Shown here piece by piece: positions 17,697 to 25,774 of a stretch of 64,000 nucleotides of DNA (position 1 is its first letter; each line of letters starts with the position of its first letter). The translations under genes and the position numbers were made by a program. The notes beneath the pieces were generated by a model. The model made no database searches. It was given only the letters and a program-made list of their open reading frames with translations, and had not been told where the DNA came from. The stretch comes from JAVJUS01 sp040220455. GTDB lineage: Bacteria; Pseudomonadota; Alphaproteobacteria; DSM-16000; Inquilinaceae. The DNA is taken from assembly GCA_040220455.1 (NCBI GenBank), contig JAVJUS010000094.1, positions 186,001-250,000 of the forward strand, in the 5' to 3' direction.

Positions 17697-19241
17697 ATGT
17701 CCTGGCCGATCCTGTCCCTGATCACGTTCCTGCCGCTCGCCGGCGCCGCGTTCATCTTCCTGTTCGCCCGCGGCGCGCCGGAAGTGGTGGCCCGCAACGC
17801 CCGCTACATGGCGCTGTGGACGACGCTGATCACCTTCCTGCTGTCACTCTTCGTCTGGTTCGGATTCGACCGCGGCACGGCGGACTTCCAGTTCGTCGAG
17901 CGCGTGGCCTGGTTCCCGGCGTTCAACATCAACTATCACATGGGCGTCGACGGCATCTCGATGATGTTCGTCCTGCTGTCGACCCTGTTGATGCCGATCT
18001 GCATCCTGGCGAGCTGGGAGGCGATCAAGACCCGCGTCAAGGAATACATGATCGCCTTCCTCGTCCTCGAGACGATGATGGTCGGCATGTTCTGCGCGCT
18101 CGACTACGTCCTCTTCTACGTTTTCTTCGAGGGCGTGCTGATCCCGATGTTCCTGATCATCGGCGTCTGGGGCGGCAGCGCGCGCAAGATCTACGCGGCG
18201 TTCAAGTTCTTCCTGTTCACGCTGACCGGCTCGGTCCTGATGCTGCTGGCGCTGCTGGCGATGTATCTCCAGGCCGGCACCACCGACATCCCGACCCTGC
18301 TCGAGACCGAGTTCGCCTATGCGACCCAGCGCTGGCTGTGGCTCGCCCTGTTCGCCAGCTTCGCCGTCAAGATCCCGATGTGGCCGGTGCACACCTGGTT
18401 GCCGGACGCGCATGTCGAGGCGCCGACCGCCGGCTCGGTGATCCTGGCGGGCGTGCTGCTCAAGATGGGCGGCTACGGGTTCCTGCGCTTCTCGATCCCG
18501 ATGCTGCCGGAGGCGACGGCCTTCTTCGCGCCGCTGATCTTCGCGCTGAGCATCGTGGCGGTGATCTACACCTCGCTGGTGGCGCTGGTCCAGCAGGACA
18601 TGAAGAAGCTGATCGCCTATTCCTCGATCGCGCATATGGGCTTCGTGACGGTCGGCATGTTCACCCTGACGACCCAGGGCGTGCAGGGCTCGATCTTCCA
18701 GATGCTGAGCCACGGCATCGTCTCGGCCGCGCTGTTCCTGTGCGTCGGCGTCGTCTACGACCGGCTTCACACGCGCGAGATCGCGCGCTATGGCGGTCTG
18801 GTGGCCAACATGCCGCGCTACGCCCTGGTCTTCATGGTCTTCACCCTGGCCTCGGTCGGCCTGCCGGGGACGAGCGGGTTCGTCGGGGAGTTCCTGGTCA
18901 TCATGGGGGCCTTCCAGGCGGATACCTGGGTCGCGCTGCTGGTGGCGAGCGGCGTCATCCTGGGCGCTGCCTACATGCTGCTGCTCTACCGCCGGGTCAT
19001 CTTCGGCAAGCTGACCAAGGACGACCTCAAGGGCCTGCTCGACCTGAGCCCGCGCGAGATCGCGGTCTTCGCGCCCCTGGTCGCGCTGGTGTTGTGGATG
19101 GGCATCTATCCGGCGAGCTTCATCAACGTGATGGATGCCTCGGTCGACAAGCTGATCACCGATTACACGGTCGCGCTCGAGCGGTCGGCGGAGCCGATCG
19201 ACGGCATCGACGTGGCCGGCCGCGGCGACGAGGACGAATAG
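17697..19241 (+). CDS. nuoM: NADH-quinone oxidoreductase subunit M (proton pump)
   Basis: ND4-type antiporter-like subunit, 514 residues, polytopic membrane protein. Functional Glu in the stretch YVFFEGVLIPMFLIIGVWGG; PVHTWLPDAHVEAPTAGSVI with lysines near KIPMWP; LSHGIVSAALFLCVGVVYDR carries the second-half signature. It ends in an acidic tail. Three bases separate it from nuoN. Confidence 0.98.
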   Translation: MSWPILSLITFLPLAGAAFIFLFARGAPEVVARNARYMALWTTLITFLLSLFVWFGFDRGTADFQFVERVAWFPAFNINYHMGVDGISMMFVLLSTLLMPICILASWEAIKTRVKEYMIAFLVLETMMVGMFCALDYVLFYVFFEGVLIPMFLIIGVWGGSARKIYAAFKFFLFTLTGSVLMLLALLAMYLQAGTTDIPTLLETEFAYATQRWLWLALFASFAVKIPMWPVHTWLPDAHVEAPTAGSVILAGVLLKMGGYGFLRFSIPMLPEATAFFAPLIFALSIVAVIYTSLVALVQQDMKKLIAYSSIAHMGFVTVGMFTLTTQGVQGSIFQMLSHGIVSAALFLCVGVVYDRLHTREIARYGGLVANMPRYALVFMVFTLASVGLPGTSGFVGEFLVIMGAFQADTWVALLVASGVILGAAYMLLLYRRVIFGKLTKDDLKGLLDLSPREIAVFAPLVALVLWMGIYPASFINVMDASVDKLITDYTVALERSAEPIDGIDVAGRGDEDE

Positions 19242-19244
19242 ACC

Positions 19245-20693
19245 ATGACCGGCGAGTTCCCCGATCTCGCGCCGGCGCTGCCGGAAATCTTCCTGGCCTG
19301 CGCCGGCATGGCGCTGCTGATGATCGGCGTGTTCACCGGCGAGCGCTCGACGCGCCTGGTCTCCTGGCTCGCCGTCGCGGCGCTCGCGGTGACGGCCGTC
19401 CTGCTGGTCGCCGTGACCGACGGGCGCGTCGTGACCTTCAACGGCCTCTTCGTCGCCGACGCTTTCGGGCTCTATATGAAGCTCCTGGTGCTGGCGGGAT
19501 CCGCGCTCGCCTTGATCATCAGCCAGGACTACATCGAGCGCGAGGAGATGGCGCGGTTCGAGTATCCGGTGCTGTTCGTCTTCGCGACGCTCGGCATGCT
19601 GATGATGATCAGCGCCAACGACCTGATCTCGCTCTATATCGGGCTGGAGCTGCAGAGCCTTTCGCTCTACGTGGTCGCCGCCTTCCGGCGCGACACCCTG
19701 CGCTCGACCGAGGCGGGGCTGAAATACTTCGTCCTGGGCGCGCTCAGCTCGGGCATGCTGCTCTACGGCGCGTCGCTGGTCTACGGCTTCGCCGGAACGA
19801 CCGACTTCACGCTGCTGGCCGAGGCCTTCACCGGCGACGAGACGCCGGCGCTCGGGTTGATCGTCGGCATCGTCTTCGTCGCCGCCGGGCTCGCCTTCAA
19901 GGTCTCCGCGGTGCCGTTCCACATGTGGACGCCCGACGTCTACGAGGGCGCGCCGACCTCCGTGACCGCCTTCTTCGCCGCGGCGCCGAAGGTGGCGGCG
20001 GTCGCGCTCTTCGTGCGCGTCATGGTCGGGCCGTTCGGCGACCTGGTGGCCCAGTGGCAGCAGATCGTCGTGGTGACCTCGCTGCTGTCGATGGCGCTCG
20101 GCGCCTTCGCGGCGATCAACCAGACCAACATCAAGCGCCTGATGGCCTATTCCTCGATCGGGCACATCGGCTACGCGCTGGTCGGGCTGGCCGCCGGCAC
20201 GCCCGAGGGGGTGCGCGGCGTGATGATCTACATGGCGATCTATCTCGCCATGAACATCGGCACCTTCGCCTGCATCCTGACGATGCGGATCAACGGCCGG
20301 ATGGTGGAGGGGATCGACGATCTGGCCGGGCTGTCGCGCAGCAACCCGATGCTGGCCGTCGTCCTGGCGATCTTCATGTTCTCGATGGCCGGCATCCCGC
20401 CGCTGGCCGGGTTCTTCGGCAAGCTCTACGTCTTCATGGCGGCGATCGAGAGCGGGCTCTACGTGCTCGCCGTCGTCGGCGTGCTGACCAGCGTCGTGGC
20501 CTGCTTCTACTACATCCGGATCGTCAAGCTGATGTTCTTCGACGAGCCGACGGAGGCCTTCGACCGGCCGATCGGCCGCGACATGGCGACCGTGATCGCG
20601 GCGAGCGGGGTCTTCACCACCTTCTTCATCGTCTTCCCCGGCCCGGTCGTCGATACCGCCGCGCGCGCCGCGCTGTCCCTGTTCCCGGGCTGA
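19245..20693 (+). CDS. nuoN: NADH-quinone oxidoreductase subunit N (proton pump)
   Basis: ND2-type antiporter-like subunit, 482 residues and about 14 transmembrane helices. Signatures: ISLYIGLELQSLSLYVVAAF with the conserved Glu, AFKVSAVPFHMWTPDVYEGA with Lys, and TNIKRLMAYSSIGHIGYALV. Last complex I gene. In many alphaproteobacteria birA follows; here coaX starts 52 bases downstream and no birA is present. Confidence 0.97.
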   Translation: MTGEFPDLAPALPEIFLACAGMALLMIGVFTGERSTRLVSWLAVAALAVTAVLLVAVTDGRVVTFNGLFVADAFGLYMKLLVLAGSALALIISQDYIEREEMARFEYPVLFVFATLGMLMMISANDLISLYIGLELQSLSLYVVAAFRRDTLRSTEAGLKYFVLGALSSGMLLYGASLVYGFAGTTDFTLLAEAFTGDETPALGLIVGIVFVAAGLAFKVSAVPFHMWTPDVYEGAPTSVTAFFAAAPKVAAVALFVRVMVGPFGDLVAQWQQIVVVTSLLSMALGAFAAINQTNIKRLMAYSSIGHIGYALVGLAAGTPEGVRGVMIYMAIYLAMNIGTFACILTMRINGRMVEGIDDLAGLSRSNPMLAVVLAIFMFSMAGIPPLAGFFGKLYVFMAAIESGLYVLAVVGVLTSVVACFYYIRIVKLMFFDEPTEAFDRPIGRDMATVIAASGVFTTFFIVFPGPVVDTAARAALSLFPG

Positions 20694-20745
20694 GGTGCGC
20701 GACGGCGACGGCACCCGGAGCGACGGCAAGGAAACCCGACCGGCC

Positions 20746-21519
20746 ATGCTGCTCGCGATCGACGCCGGCAACACGAACATCGTCTTCGCGCTCTATGAGG
20801 GACGCACGAAGCTCAAGGGATGGCGAGTCTCAACGGATCTCCAGCGCACCGCCGACGAGTACGCGGTCTGGCTGACCCAGCTCATGTCTCTGGCCGGCCT
20901 CCGGCCGAGCGACGTGGACGCGGCGATCCTGGCGAGCGTCGTGCCGCCGGCGACCTACGACCTGATCCGGCTTTGCCGGGATCATTTCGGCTGCGACCCG
21001 ATGATCGTCGGACCCGGCACGGTCGACCTCGGCGTCGAGGCCCGGGTCGATTTTCCGGAGGAGGTCGGCGTCGATCGGCTGGTCAACATCGTCGCGGCCC
21101 GGGCCAGCTATCGCTTTCCGCTGATCGTCGTCGATTTCGGCACCGCGACGACCTTCGACGTCGCCGATGACGAGGGCCACTATATCGGCGGCGTCATCGC
21201 GCCGGGGCCGCGTTCGGCGCTGGAAGCGCTGCACCGGGCGGCGGCGAAGCTGCCCCGGGTCGAGATCGAGCGGCCCCCCACGGTCATCGGCAAGGGCACG
21301 GTCGGGGCCATGAAATCCGGCATCTTCTGGGGCTATGTCGGCCTCGTCGAAGGGCTGGTCACCCGCATCCGGGAGGAGTACGGCGCCCCGATGACGGTGA
21401 TCGCGACGGGCGGTCTGGCTGGTCTTTTCGCCAAGGCCTCCGATATGATCGACTACAGCGACCCCGAGATCACCGAACGTGGTCTGGTCGAAATCTACGA
21501 ACGCAACAAGGCGACATGA
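20746..21519 (+). CDS. coaX: Type III pantothenate kinase
   Basis: Phosphorylates pantothenate in the first step of coenzyme A synthesis; ASKHA-fold cytosolic enzyme that needs a monovalent cation. 257 residues. The phosphate motif IDAGNTN begins at residue 5; IVVDFGTATTFDV supplies the catalytic acidic residue, and IGGVIAPGPRSALEAL and VIATGGLAGLF are standard family motifs. ATG 20746 is used because the 17 in-frame residues upstream are not family-like. Its TGA overlaps the rnj ATG. Probably co-transcribed with the nuo genes. Confidence 0.96.
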   Translation: MLLAIDAGNTNIVFALYEGRTKLKGWRVSTDLQRTADEYAVWLTQLMSLAGLRPSDVDAAILASVVPPATYDLIRLCRDHFGCDPMIVGPGTVDLGVEARVDFPEEVGVDRLVNIVAARASYRFPLIVVDFGTATTFDVADDEGHYIGGVIAPGPRSALEALHRAAAKLPRVEIERPPTVIGKGTVGAMKSGIFWGYVGLVEGLVTRIREEYGAPMTVIATGGLAGLFAKASDMIDYSDPEITERGLVEIYERNKAT

Positions 21520-23210
21520 ACACAATCAACGGCCATGGTGCCGAGGCGCCGGCTCGCGCCCGCGCCGAGGAGGGACTCTGGTTCCTGCCCCTCGGCGGTA
21601 CGGGCGAGATCGGCATGAACTTCTATCTCTACGGAGTCGATGGCCGGTGGCTCATCGTCGATTTCGGCATCGCTTTCGGTGACGATTCCACCCCCGGTAT
21701 CGACGTGATCCTGCCCGACCCGGGCTTCGTCGAGGCGCGGAGCGAGGCGATCGAGGGGCTGGTCCTGACCCATGCCCACGAGGACCACCTGGGCGCGCTG
21801 GCCTATCTCTGGCCACGGCTCGGCTGCCCGGTCTACGCCACGCCCTTCACGGCGGCGTTCCTGCGGCTGAAGCTGCGGGACACGGATTTCGGCGACCGGG
21901 TGGAGATCCGCGAGGTGCCGCTCGGCGGGTCCGTCGAGCTCGGTCCCTTCGCGCTCGAATTCGTCTCGATGACCCATTCCGTGCCCGAGCCCAACGCGCT
22001 CGCCATCCGCACGCGCTATGGCACGGTGGTGCATTCCGGCGACTGGAAGCTCGATCCCGATCCGATGATCGGCGAGACCGCGGACGTGGAGCGGCTCCGC
22101 GCCCTGGGCGACGCGGGCGTGTTGGCGCTGGTGTGCGACAGCACCAACGTGTTCGAGCCTGGCACCTCCGGCTCGGAGGCCGATGTCCGCGACACGCTGG
22201 TCCGGCTGATCGGCGAGCAGGAGAACCGGGTCGCGGTCACCTGTTTCGCCAGCAACGTCGCCCGGCTCCAGTCGATCGCCGAGGCGGCGCACGCCAACGG
22301 CCGGCATTGCGCCCTGGTCGGCCGATCGCTCTGGCGCATCCACGAGGCGGCGCGCCAGACGGGCTACCTGAATCCGCCGGAGCCCTTCGTCAGCGAGCAC
22401 GACGCCGGCTTCCTGCCGCGCGACAAGGTCGTGATGGTCTGCACCGGCAGCCAGGGCGAGCCGCGGGCGGCGCTGACCAAGATCGCGCGCGACGACCATC
22501 CGCACATCGTGCTGGAGGAGGGCGACACGGTCATCTACTCCGCGCGCGAGATCCCGGGCAACGAGAAGGCCATCGGCCGCGTGCACAACGCCCTCGTCGG
22601 CCTCGGGATCAAGCTGATCACGCCGCGCGACGCGCCGGTCCACGTCTCCGGCCACCCGGCCCGGGACGAGCTGATCGAGATGTACCAGCTCCTGCGTCCG
22701 CGCATCGCGGTGCCCATGCACGGCGAACGCCGGCACCTCGAGGCCCATGCCGACCTGGCCGAGCAATGCCAGGTACCCGACACCATCGTGCCGGAGGACG
22801 GGACGATGATCCGCCTCGCCCCGGGGGAGCCGGACATCGTGGGCTATGTCCCGGCGGGGCGGCTGGCGCTCGACGGCAAGCGGGTGATCGACCTCCAGGG
22901 CGACACGATGCGCGAACGCCACCGGATGATCTGGAATGGCGCCGCCGTCGCGACGCTGATCCTCGACGGCCGGGGCCGGCTGGCGGGGGACCCGCAGATC
23001 GCGCTGATGGGCCTCGAGGAGGGCGAGACCCTCGACGAGGCGCGCAGCCTCGTCATCGAGCGGGTCCGCAAGGAGGTCGGGCGCCTGTCCGCCGACCGTC
23101 TGGTCGACGACGACGCGGTGCGCGAGGCGGCGCGCGTCGCCGTGCGCCGGGCCATGAAGGACTTCCACGGCAAGCGTCCGGCGACGGAGGTCCACCTCGT
23201 CCGGCTCTGA
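21516..23210 (+). CDS. rnj: Ribonuclease J
   Basis: Metallo-beta-lactamase/beta-CASP ribonuclease with endonuclease and 5'-3' exonuclease activity, used in rRNA maturation and mRNA turnover in alphaproteobacteria. 564 residues. The zinc motif is THAHEDHLG (H86, H88, D90, H91). Later metal-binding histidines appear in FVSMTHSVPEPNA and the beta-CASP part includes HVSGHPARDELIEMYQLLRP. It overlaps coaX by four bases, indicating translational coupling. Confidence 0.95.
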   Translation: MNTINGHGAEAPARARAEEGLWFLPLGGTGEIGMNFYLYGVDGRWLIVDFGIAFGDDSTPGIDVILPDPGFVEARSEAIEGLVLTHAHEDHLGALAYLWPRLGCPVYATPFTAAFLRLKLRDTDFGDRVEIREVPLGGSVELGPFALEFVSMTHSVPEPNALAIRTRYGTVVHSGDWKLDPDPMIGETADVERLRALGDAGVLALVCDSTNVFEPGTSGSEADVRDTLVRLIGEQENRVAVTCFASNVARLQSIAEAAHANGRHCALVGRSLWRIHEAARQTGYLNPPEPFVSEHDAGFLPRDKVVMVCTGSQGEPRAALTKIARDDHPHIVLEEGDTVIYSAREIPGNEKAIGRVHNALVGLGIKLITPRDAPVHVSGHPARDELIEMYQLLRPRIAVPMHGERRHLEAHADLAEQCQVPDTIVPEDGTMIRLAPGEPDIVGYVPAGRLALDGKRVIDLQGDTMRERHRMIWNGAAVATLILDGRGRLAGDPQIALMGLEEGETLDEARSLVIERVRKEVGRLSADRLVDDDAVREAARVAVRRAMKDFHGKRPATEVHLVRL

Positions 23211-23281
23211 GGCCGGGGCGGGACCGCCCGCGGCGATGAGGGCCAGCCGAGGTTCGGTGAAGCGAAGGGAGGCGAGGGACG

Positions 23282-23686
23282 ATGATCGGCCGGCTCAATC
23301 ACGTGGCGATCGCGGTGCCGGACCTGGCCGCGGCGTCGGCTCTGTATCGGGATTCCCTGGGGGCCCGGGTGTCCGAGCCGGAGGACCTGCCCGAGCACGG
23401 CGTCACGACCGTGTTCGTCGAGCTGCCGAACACCAAGATCGAGCTCCTGCACCCGTTGGGCGAAGGCTCGCCGATCGCCGCCTTCCTGGAGCGCAGCCCC
23501 GCCGGCGGGATCCATCACATCTGCTACGAGGTCGCGGACATCGCGGCGGCGCGCGACCGGCTGGTGGCCGACGGCCTGCGGGTCCTGGGCGACGGGGAGC
23601 CGAAGATCGGCGCGCACGGCAAGCCGGTCGTCTTCCTGCATCCCAAGGACCTGTGCGGCACGCTGGTCGAGCTGGAACAGGTCTGA
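23282..23686 (+). CDS. mce: Methylmalonyl-CoA epimerase
   Basis: Interconverts (R)- and (S)-methylmalonyl-CoA in propionate catabolism. Glyoxalase-fold protein of 134 residues. It starts IGRLNHVAIAVPDL, with metal ligand H7; further candidate ligands are H78/H79 (GGIHHICYEV) and E130 (TLVELEQV). Strong GGGAGGCGAGGG ribosome-binding site. The rnj-mce-DUF1467 order is common in alphaproteobacteria. Confidence 0.93.
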   Translation: MIGRLNHVAIAVPDLAAASALYRDSLGARVSEPEDLPEHGVTTVFVELPNTKIELLHPLGEGSPIAAFLERSPAGGIHHICYEVADIAAARDRLVADGLRVLGDGEPKIGAHGKPVVFLHPKDLCGTLVELEQV

Positions 23687-23708
23687 GCGGGCAGGGGAAC
23701 CGCGCGTC

Positions 23709-23984
23709 ATGGGGCTCGTCTCGGGGATCGTCGTCTTCCTGATCACCTGGTGGGTGGTGCTGTTCGCCGTGCTTCCCTGGGGCGTGCGCTCCCTTCACGA
23801 GGACGAGGCCCATGCCGTCGACATCGAGGAGGGGCACGCCCCGTCGGCGCCGACACGCCCGCGCCTCCTGACGAAGTTCCTCGCGACGACGGCGATCACG
23901 GCGGTGATCTGGCTGGTGATCTTCGTCGTCATCGAGTCCGATCTGATCTCCTTCCGTGACTGGGCGGAGAGCCTGCCCCGCTAG
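23709..23984 (+). CDS. DUF1467 family membrane protein
   Basis: 91 residues with two transmembrane helices (about 5-25 and 58-76). The first helix carries the family hallmark TWWVVLFAVLPWGVRS. The loop has an acidic, His-containing stretch (HEDEAHAVDIEEGHAP). Function unknown. In relatives it lies between mce and proS; here proS is displaced by about 7 kb of other genes. Confidence 0.85.
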   Translation: MGLVSGIVVFLITWWVVLFAVLPWGVRSLHEDEAHAVDIEEGHAPSAPTRPRLLTKFLATTAITAVIWLVIFVVIESDLISFRDWAESLPR

Positions 23985-24016
23985 GGGCGGTTGGCGGCAG
24001 GGCGGGAGGCGCGCCG

Positions 24017-24559
24017 ATGGCCATGACCTATTGCGAGGCGGCGCCGGGCCATCCGGTCCACGGCCCCTATCACGACACCGAGTACGGTTTCCCGTCGCGC
24101 GACGACAGCGTGCTGTTCGAGCGCCTGGTCCTGGAGATCAACCAGGCCGGGCTGAGCTGGCTGACGATCCTGAAGAAGCGGGAGGGCTTCCGCGCCGCCT
24201 ATGCCGGCTTCGACATCGACGCGGTGGCGGCGTTCGGCGAGGCCGATCGGGAACGCCTGCTCGCCGATCCGTCGATCATCCGCAACCGCCTGAAGGTCGA
24301 CGCGGCGATCGCCAACGCCCGGACCCTGCAGCGCCTGCGCGACGAGCACGGCGGCGTCGCCGCGTGGCTCGACGCCCACCATCCGCTGGACAAGGCGGAT
24401 TGGGTCAAGCTCTTCCGCAAGACCTTCCGCTTCACCGGCGGCGAGATCGTCGGCGAGTTCCTGATGAGCCTGGGCTACCTGCCCGGTGCTCACCAGGAGA
24501 CCTGCCCGGTTCACGCGCGCATCGCCGCCCTGGAGCCGCCCTGGATGCAGGCGGCGTGA
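24017..24559 (+). CDS. tag: DNA-3-methyladenine glycosylase I
   Basis: Base-excision repair enzyme that removes 3-methyladenine. 180 residues, helix-hairpin-helix superfamily. Zinc-binding residues are conserved: C6, H19 (in YHDTEYGFP), H159 and C163 (GAHQETC). The pocket region LEINQAGLSWLTILKKREGF is typical. ATG 24017 is favoured by the GGGAGGC site; an ATG at 24023 would be the alternative. Its 3' end converges on the GST gene, with a GGCGCC-GTCA-GGCGCC hairpin between them. Confidence 0.94.
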   Translation: MAMTYCEAAPGHPVHGPYHDTEYGFPSRDDSVLFERLVLEINQAGLSWLTILKKREGFRAAYAGFDIDAVAAFGEADRERLLADPSIIRNRLKVDAAIANARTLQRLRDEHGGVAAWLDAHHPLDKADWVKLFRKTFRFTGGEIVGEFLMSLGYLPGAHQETCPVHARIAALEPPWMQAA

Positions 24560-24575
24560 GGCGCCGTCAGGCGCC
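24560..24575. terminator. Small hairpin between convergent tag and GST genes
   Basis: GGCGCC-GTCA-GGCGCC across the 7-base gap and the GST stop codon. A symmetric 6-bp stem without T-runs; may act for both directions, weak evidence. Confidence 0.35.
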
Positions 24576-25193
24576 GGCCGAATGGCGGGCGAAGGCGCGG
24601 GCCACGGCGGGGCGCTGGCGCACGGCCGCCGTGGTCCGGGCGATGGCGGGGTAGCGGTCGCCGAACACCGCGTCGTCGTCCCACGAGGCGACCATGGCGA
24701 GATAGATGTCGGCCACCGAATAGCGCTCGCCCACGAGCCAGCATCGCCCGGACAGCGCCCGCTCGACCACCGCCCATTGCTCCGCCAGATGACGGCGGAC
24801 ATTGGTGCGGAGCTTCGGAATGTCCGTGCGCTCCTCCACGAAGCGTTCCGCGTGATAGAAGCGGTCGTAGGACGGATAGACGGTCGTCGCCAGGTAGAGG
24901 AGCCACTGGTAGTACTCGGCCCGGTCCGGATGATCCGGCGGCGGGCCGAGGCGGGCAGGAGCGTGCCGGTCGGCCAGGTAGATCACGATTCCCGCGGATT
25001 CGCAGACCGATCGGCCGTCAGGCAGGCCCAGGGCGGGCACCCGGCCATGGAGAGGCTCGTGCCGGCACGCCTCGGCGGGATTATCGCCCGCGGCCGTGTC
25101 GACGAGAATCGCGCGATAGGGGGCGTCGACCTCCTCCAGCACCGCCATGGGCGCGAGGGAGGCGGCGGTGGGGTTCCAGTACAAGGCATACAT
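24567..25193 (-). CDS. Glutathione S-transferase family protein
   Basis: 208 residues with an N-terminal thioredoxin-like domain (MYALYWNPTAASLAPMAVLE) and the cis-Pro/Glu-Ser glutathione motif GRVPALGLPDGRSVCESAGI, then an all-helical C-terminal domain containing GERYSVADIYLAMVASWDDD with the N-capping box (S-x-A-D). The likely role is conjugation or detoxification; the substrate cannot be told. The ATG at 25193 gives a normal family start; an upstream in-frame extension is not GST-like and is rejected. Monocistronic, convergent with tag. Confidence 0.85.
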   Translation of the reverse strand: MYALYWNPTAASLAPMAVLEEVDAPYRAILVDTAAGDNPAEACRHEPLHGRVPALGLPDGRSVCESAGIVIYLADRHAPARLGPPPDHPDRAEYYQWLLYLATTVYPSYDRFYHAERFVEERTDIPKLRTNVRRHLAEQWAVVERALSGRCWLVGERYSVADIYLAMVASWDDDAVFGDRYPAIARTTAAVRQRPAVARAFARHSAGA

Positions 25194-25400
25194 GGCAGGC
25201 CCGCCCGGGATCGGGAATGCTTCGATCCTAACATGATGCACCGCGGCAGGGACTCGCGTTCCCGGCGACGCCGTGCCTGTCGCGATAAGGCGATGTCGAG
25301 CGCTCGATCGGCTCGACGAGCTCACTGCGTTGCCTAGTCTCTGTGCAAAATCCGGCCGATCGCTGCACAATTGGCGTCCGAATAGGCAGCACATCAAATT

Positions 25401-25443
25401 TTTGGGCAAAAAAAGAGAGGCAGGCCCGGATTGGGCTTGCCTC
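25401..25443 (-). terminator. Intrinsic terminator, minus strand
   Basis: GAGGCAGGCCC (25417-25427) and GGGCTTGCCTC (25433-25443) form an 11-bp stem with one G-U around GGATT. Read on the minus strand the stem is followed by TC and seven T residues. It would end minus-strand read-through from the BMP operon or an antisense RNA. Confidence 0.75.
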
Positions 25444-25560
25444 ACCAACTGAACCGATCCATTCTGAAAACCGGTCGAGGGGTTGACCCCCTTGATCGGA
25501 CGCCTGGTGGCGATTCCTCCCTAAACTCAGGCCGCGTCGGTTTCCGGCGCGGCTTTTTTT
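25407..25560 (+). ncRNA. Candidate small RNA with anti-Shine-Dalgarno motif
   Basis: About 150 nt on the plus strand, with no open frame. Elements in order: 5' hairpin 25417-25443; a helix CCGATC (25454-25459) with GATCGG (25494-25499) enclosing AGGGG/CCCCT (25478-25482/25488-25492); a single-stranded pyrimidine motif TTCCTCCCT (25514-25522), complementary to Shine-Dalgarno sequences; and a strong intrinsic terminator (25531-25560). A weak promoter candidate is TTGGCG (25371-25376)-17-TCAAAT (25394-25399), so the 5' end is inferred. Alphaproteobacterial regulatory RNAs with exposed CCUCC motifs are known; I do not recognise this one as a named family. The minus strand is a possible alternative. 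Confidence 0.5.
25531..25560 (+). terminator. Intrinsic terminator, plus strand
   Basis: GCCGCGTCGG (25531-25540), TTT loop, CCGGCGCGGC (25544-25553): a 10-bp stem with one G-U, followed by seven T residues and then CTTT. A textbook Rho-independent terminator with no plus-strand protein gene upstream of it, which is the main argument for a small RNA here. Confidence 0.85.
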
Positions 25561-25704
25561 CTTTGTCGTCCCGATCGTTAGGGGACTTTAGCAAAGCGCT
25601 CCCGCGCGAGTCATCAAGAATCTTGCGCCGCCGTCGAGAGATCGGGCGCCGCATTGCGCGGTGCAGCAAACCTCGGTAACGAATTAATTGCCGAAGCTCG
25701 CCAA

Positions 25705-25757
25705 GCGCCCGGGATTCGGGCGCGGCGCGGCGCCGCAGCCTGTCGCTGCGGCGCCGC
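25705..25757 (-). terminator. Tandem hairpins after the BMP gene
   Basis: GCGGCGCCGCAG (25727-25738) pairs perfectly with CTGCGGCGCCGC (25746-25757), and GCGCCCG (25705-25711) with CGGGCGC (25717-25723). Both lie just downstream of the BMP stop in the minus direction. No T-run, so possibly mRNA-end protection rather than intrinsic termination. Confidence 0.45.
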
Positions 25758-25774
25758 AAGACCGCCCGCCAAGG

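Larger units (their letters stand above)
25194..25774. other. 581-bp intergenic region with structured RNA elements
   Basis: Between the start of the GST gene and the end of the BMP gene. It is noticeably more AT-rich than its surroundings at 25330-25420 and 25550-25680. It contains convergent intrinsic terminators (25401-25443 minus, 25531-25560 plus), a candidate small RNA between them, and two strong hairpins at 25705-25757. A minus-strand open frame of 105 codons covering the region is Arg-rich with no good start and is not annotated. Confidence 0.6.

Noticed and set aside
17844..20780. 978-codon minus-strand open frame opposite nuoM-nuoN
   Set aside because: Same artefact: composed of His/Asp/Gln/Arg runs with no recognisable domain.
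16886..20875. Very long open frame (1329 codons) on the plus strand overlapping nuoL-nuoN
   Set aside because: Shadow frame of the highly GC-rich nuo genes: Arg/Pro/Gly/His-rich composition, no domain character, and the true genes in the other frame are unmistakable.
25442..25759. 105-codon minus-strand frame ending at the minus-strand terminator
   Set aside because: Arg-rich, its start lies inside a hairpin, no ribosome-binding site, and it crosses the plus-strand terminator; better explained as non-coding RNA sequence.
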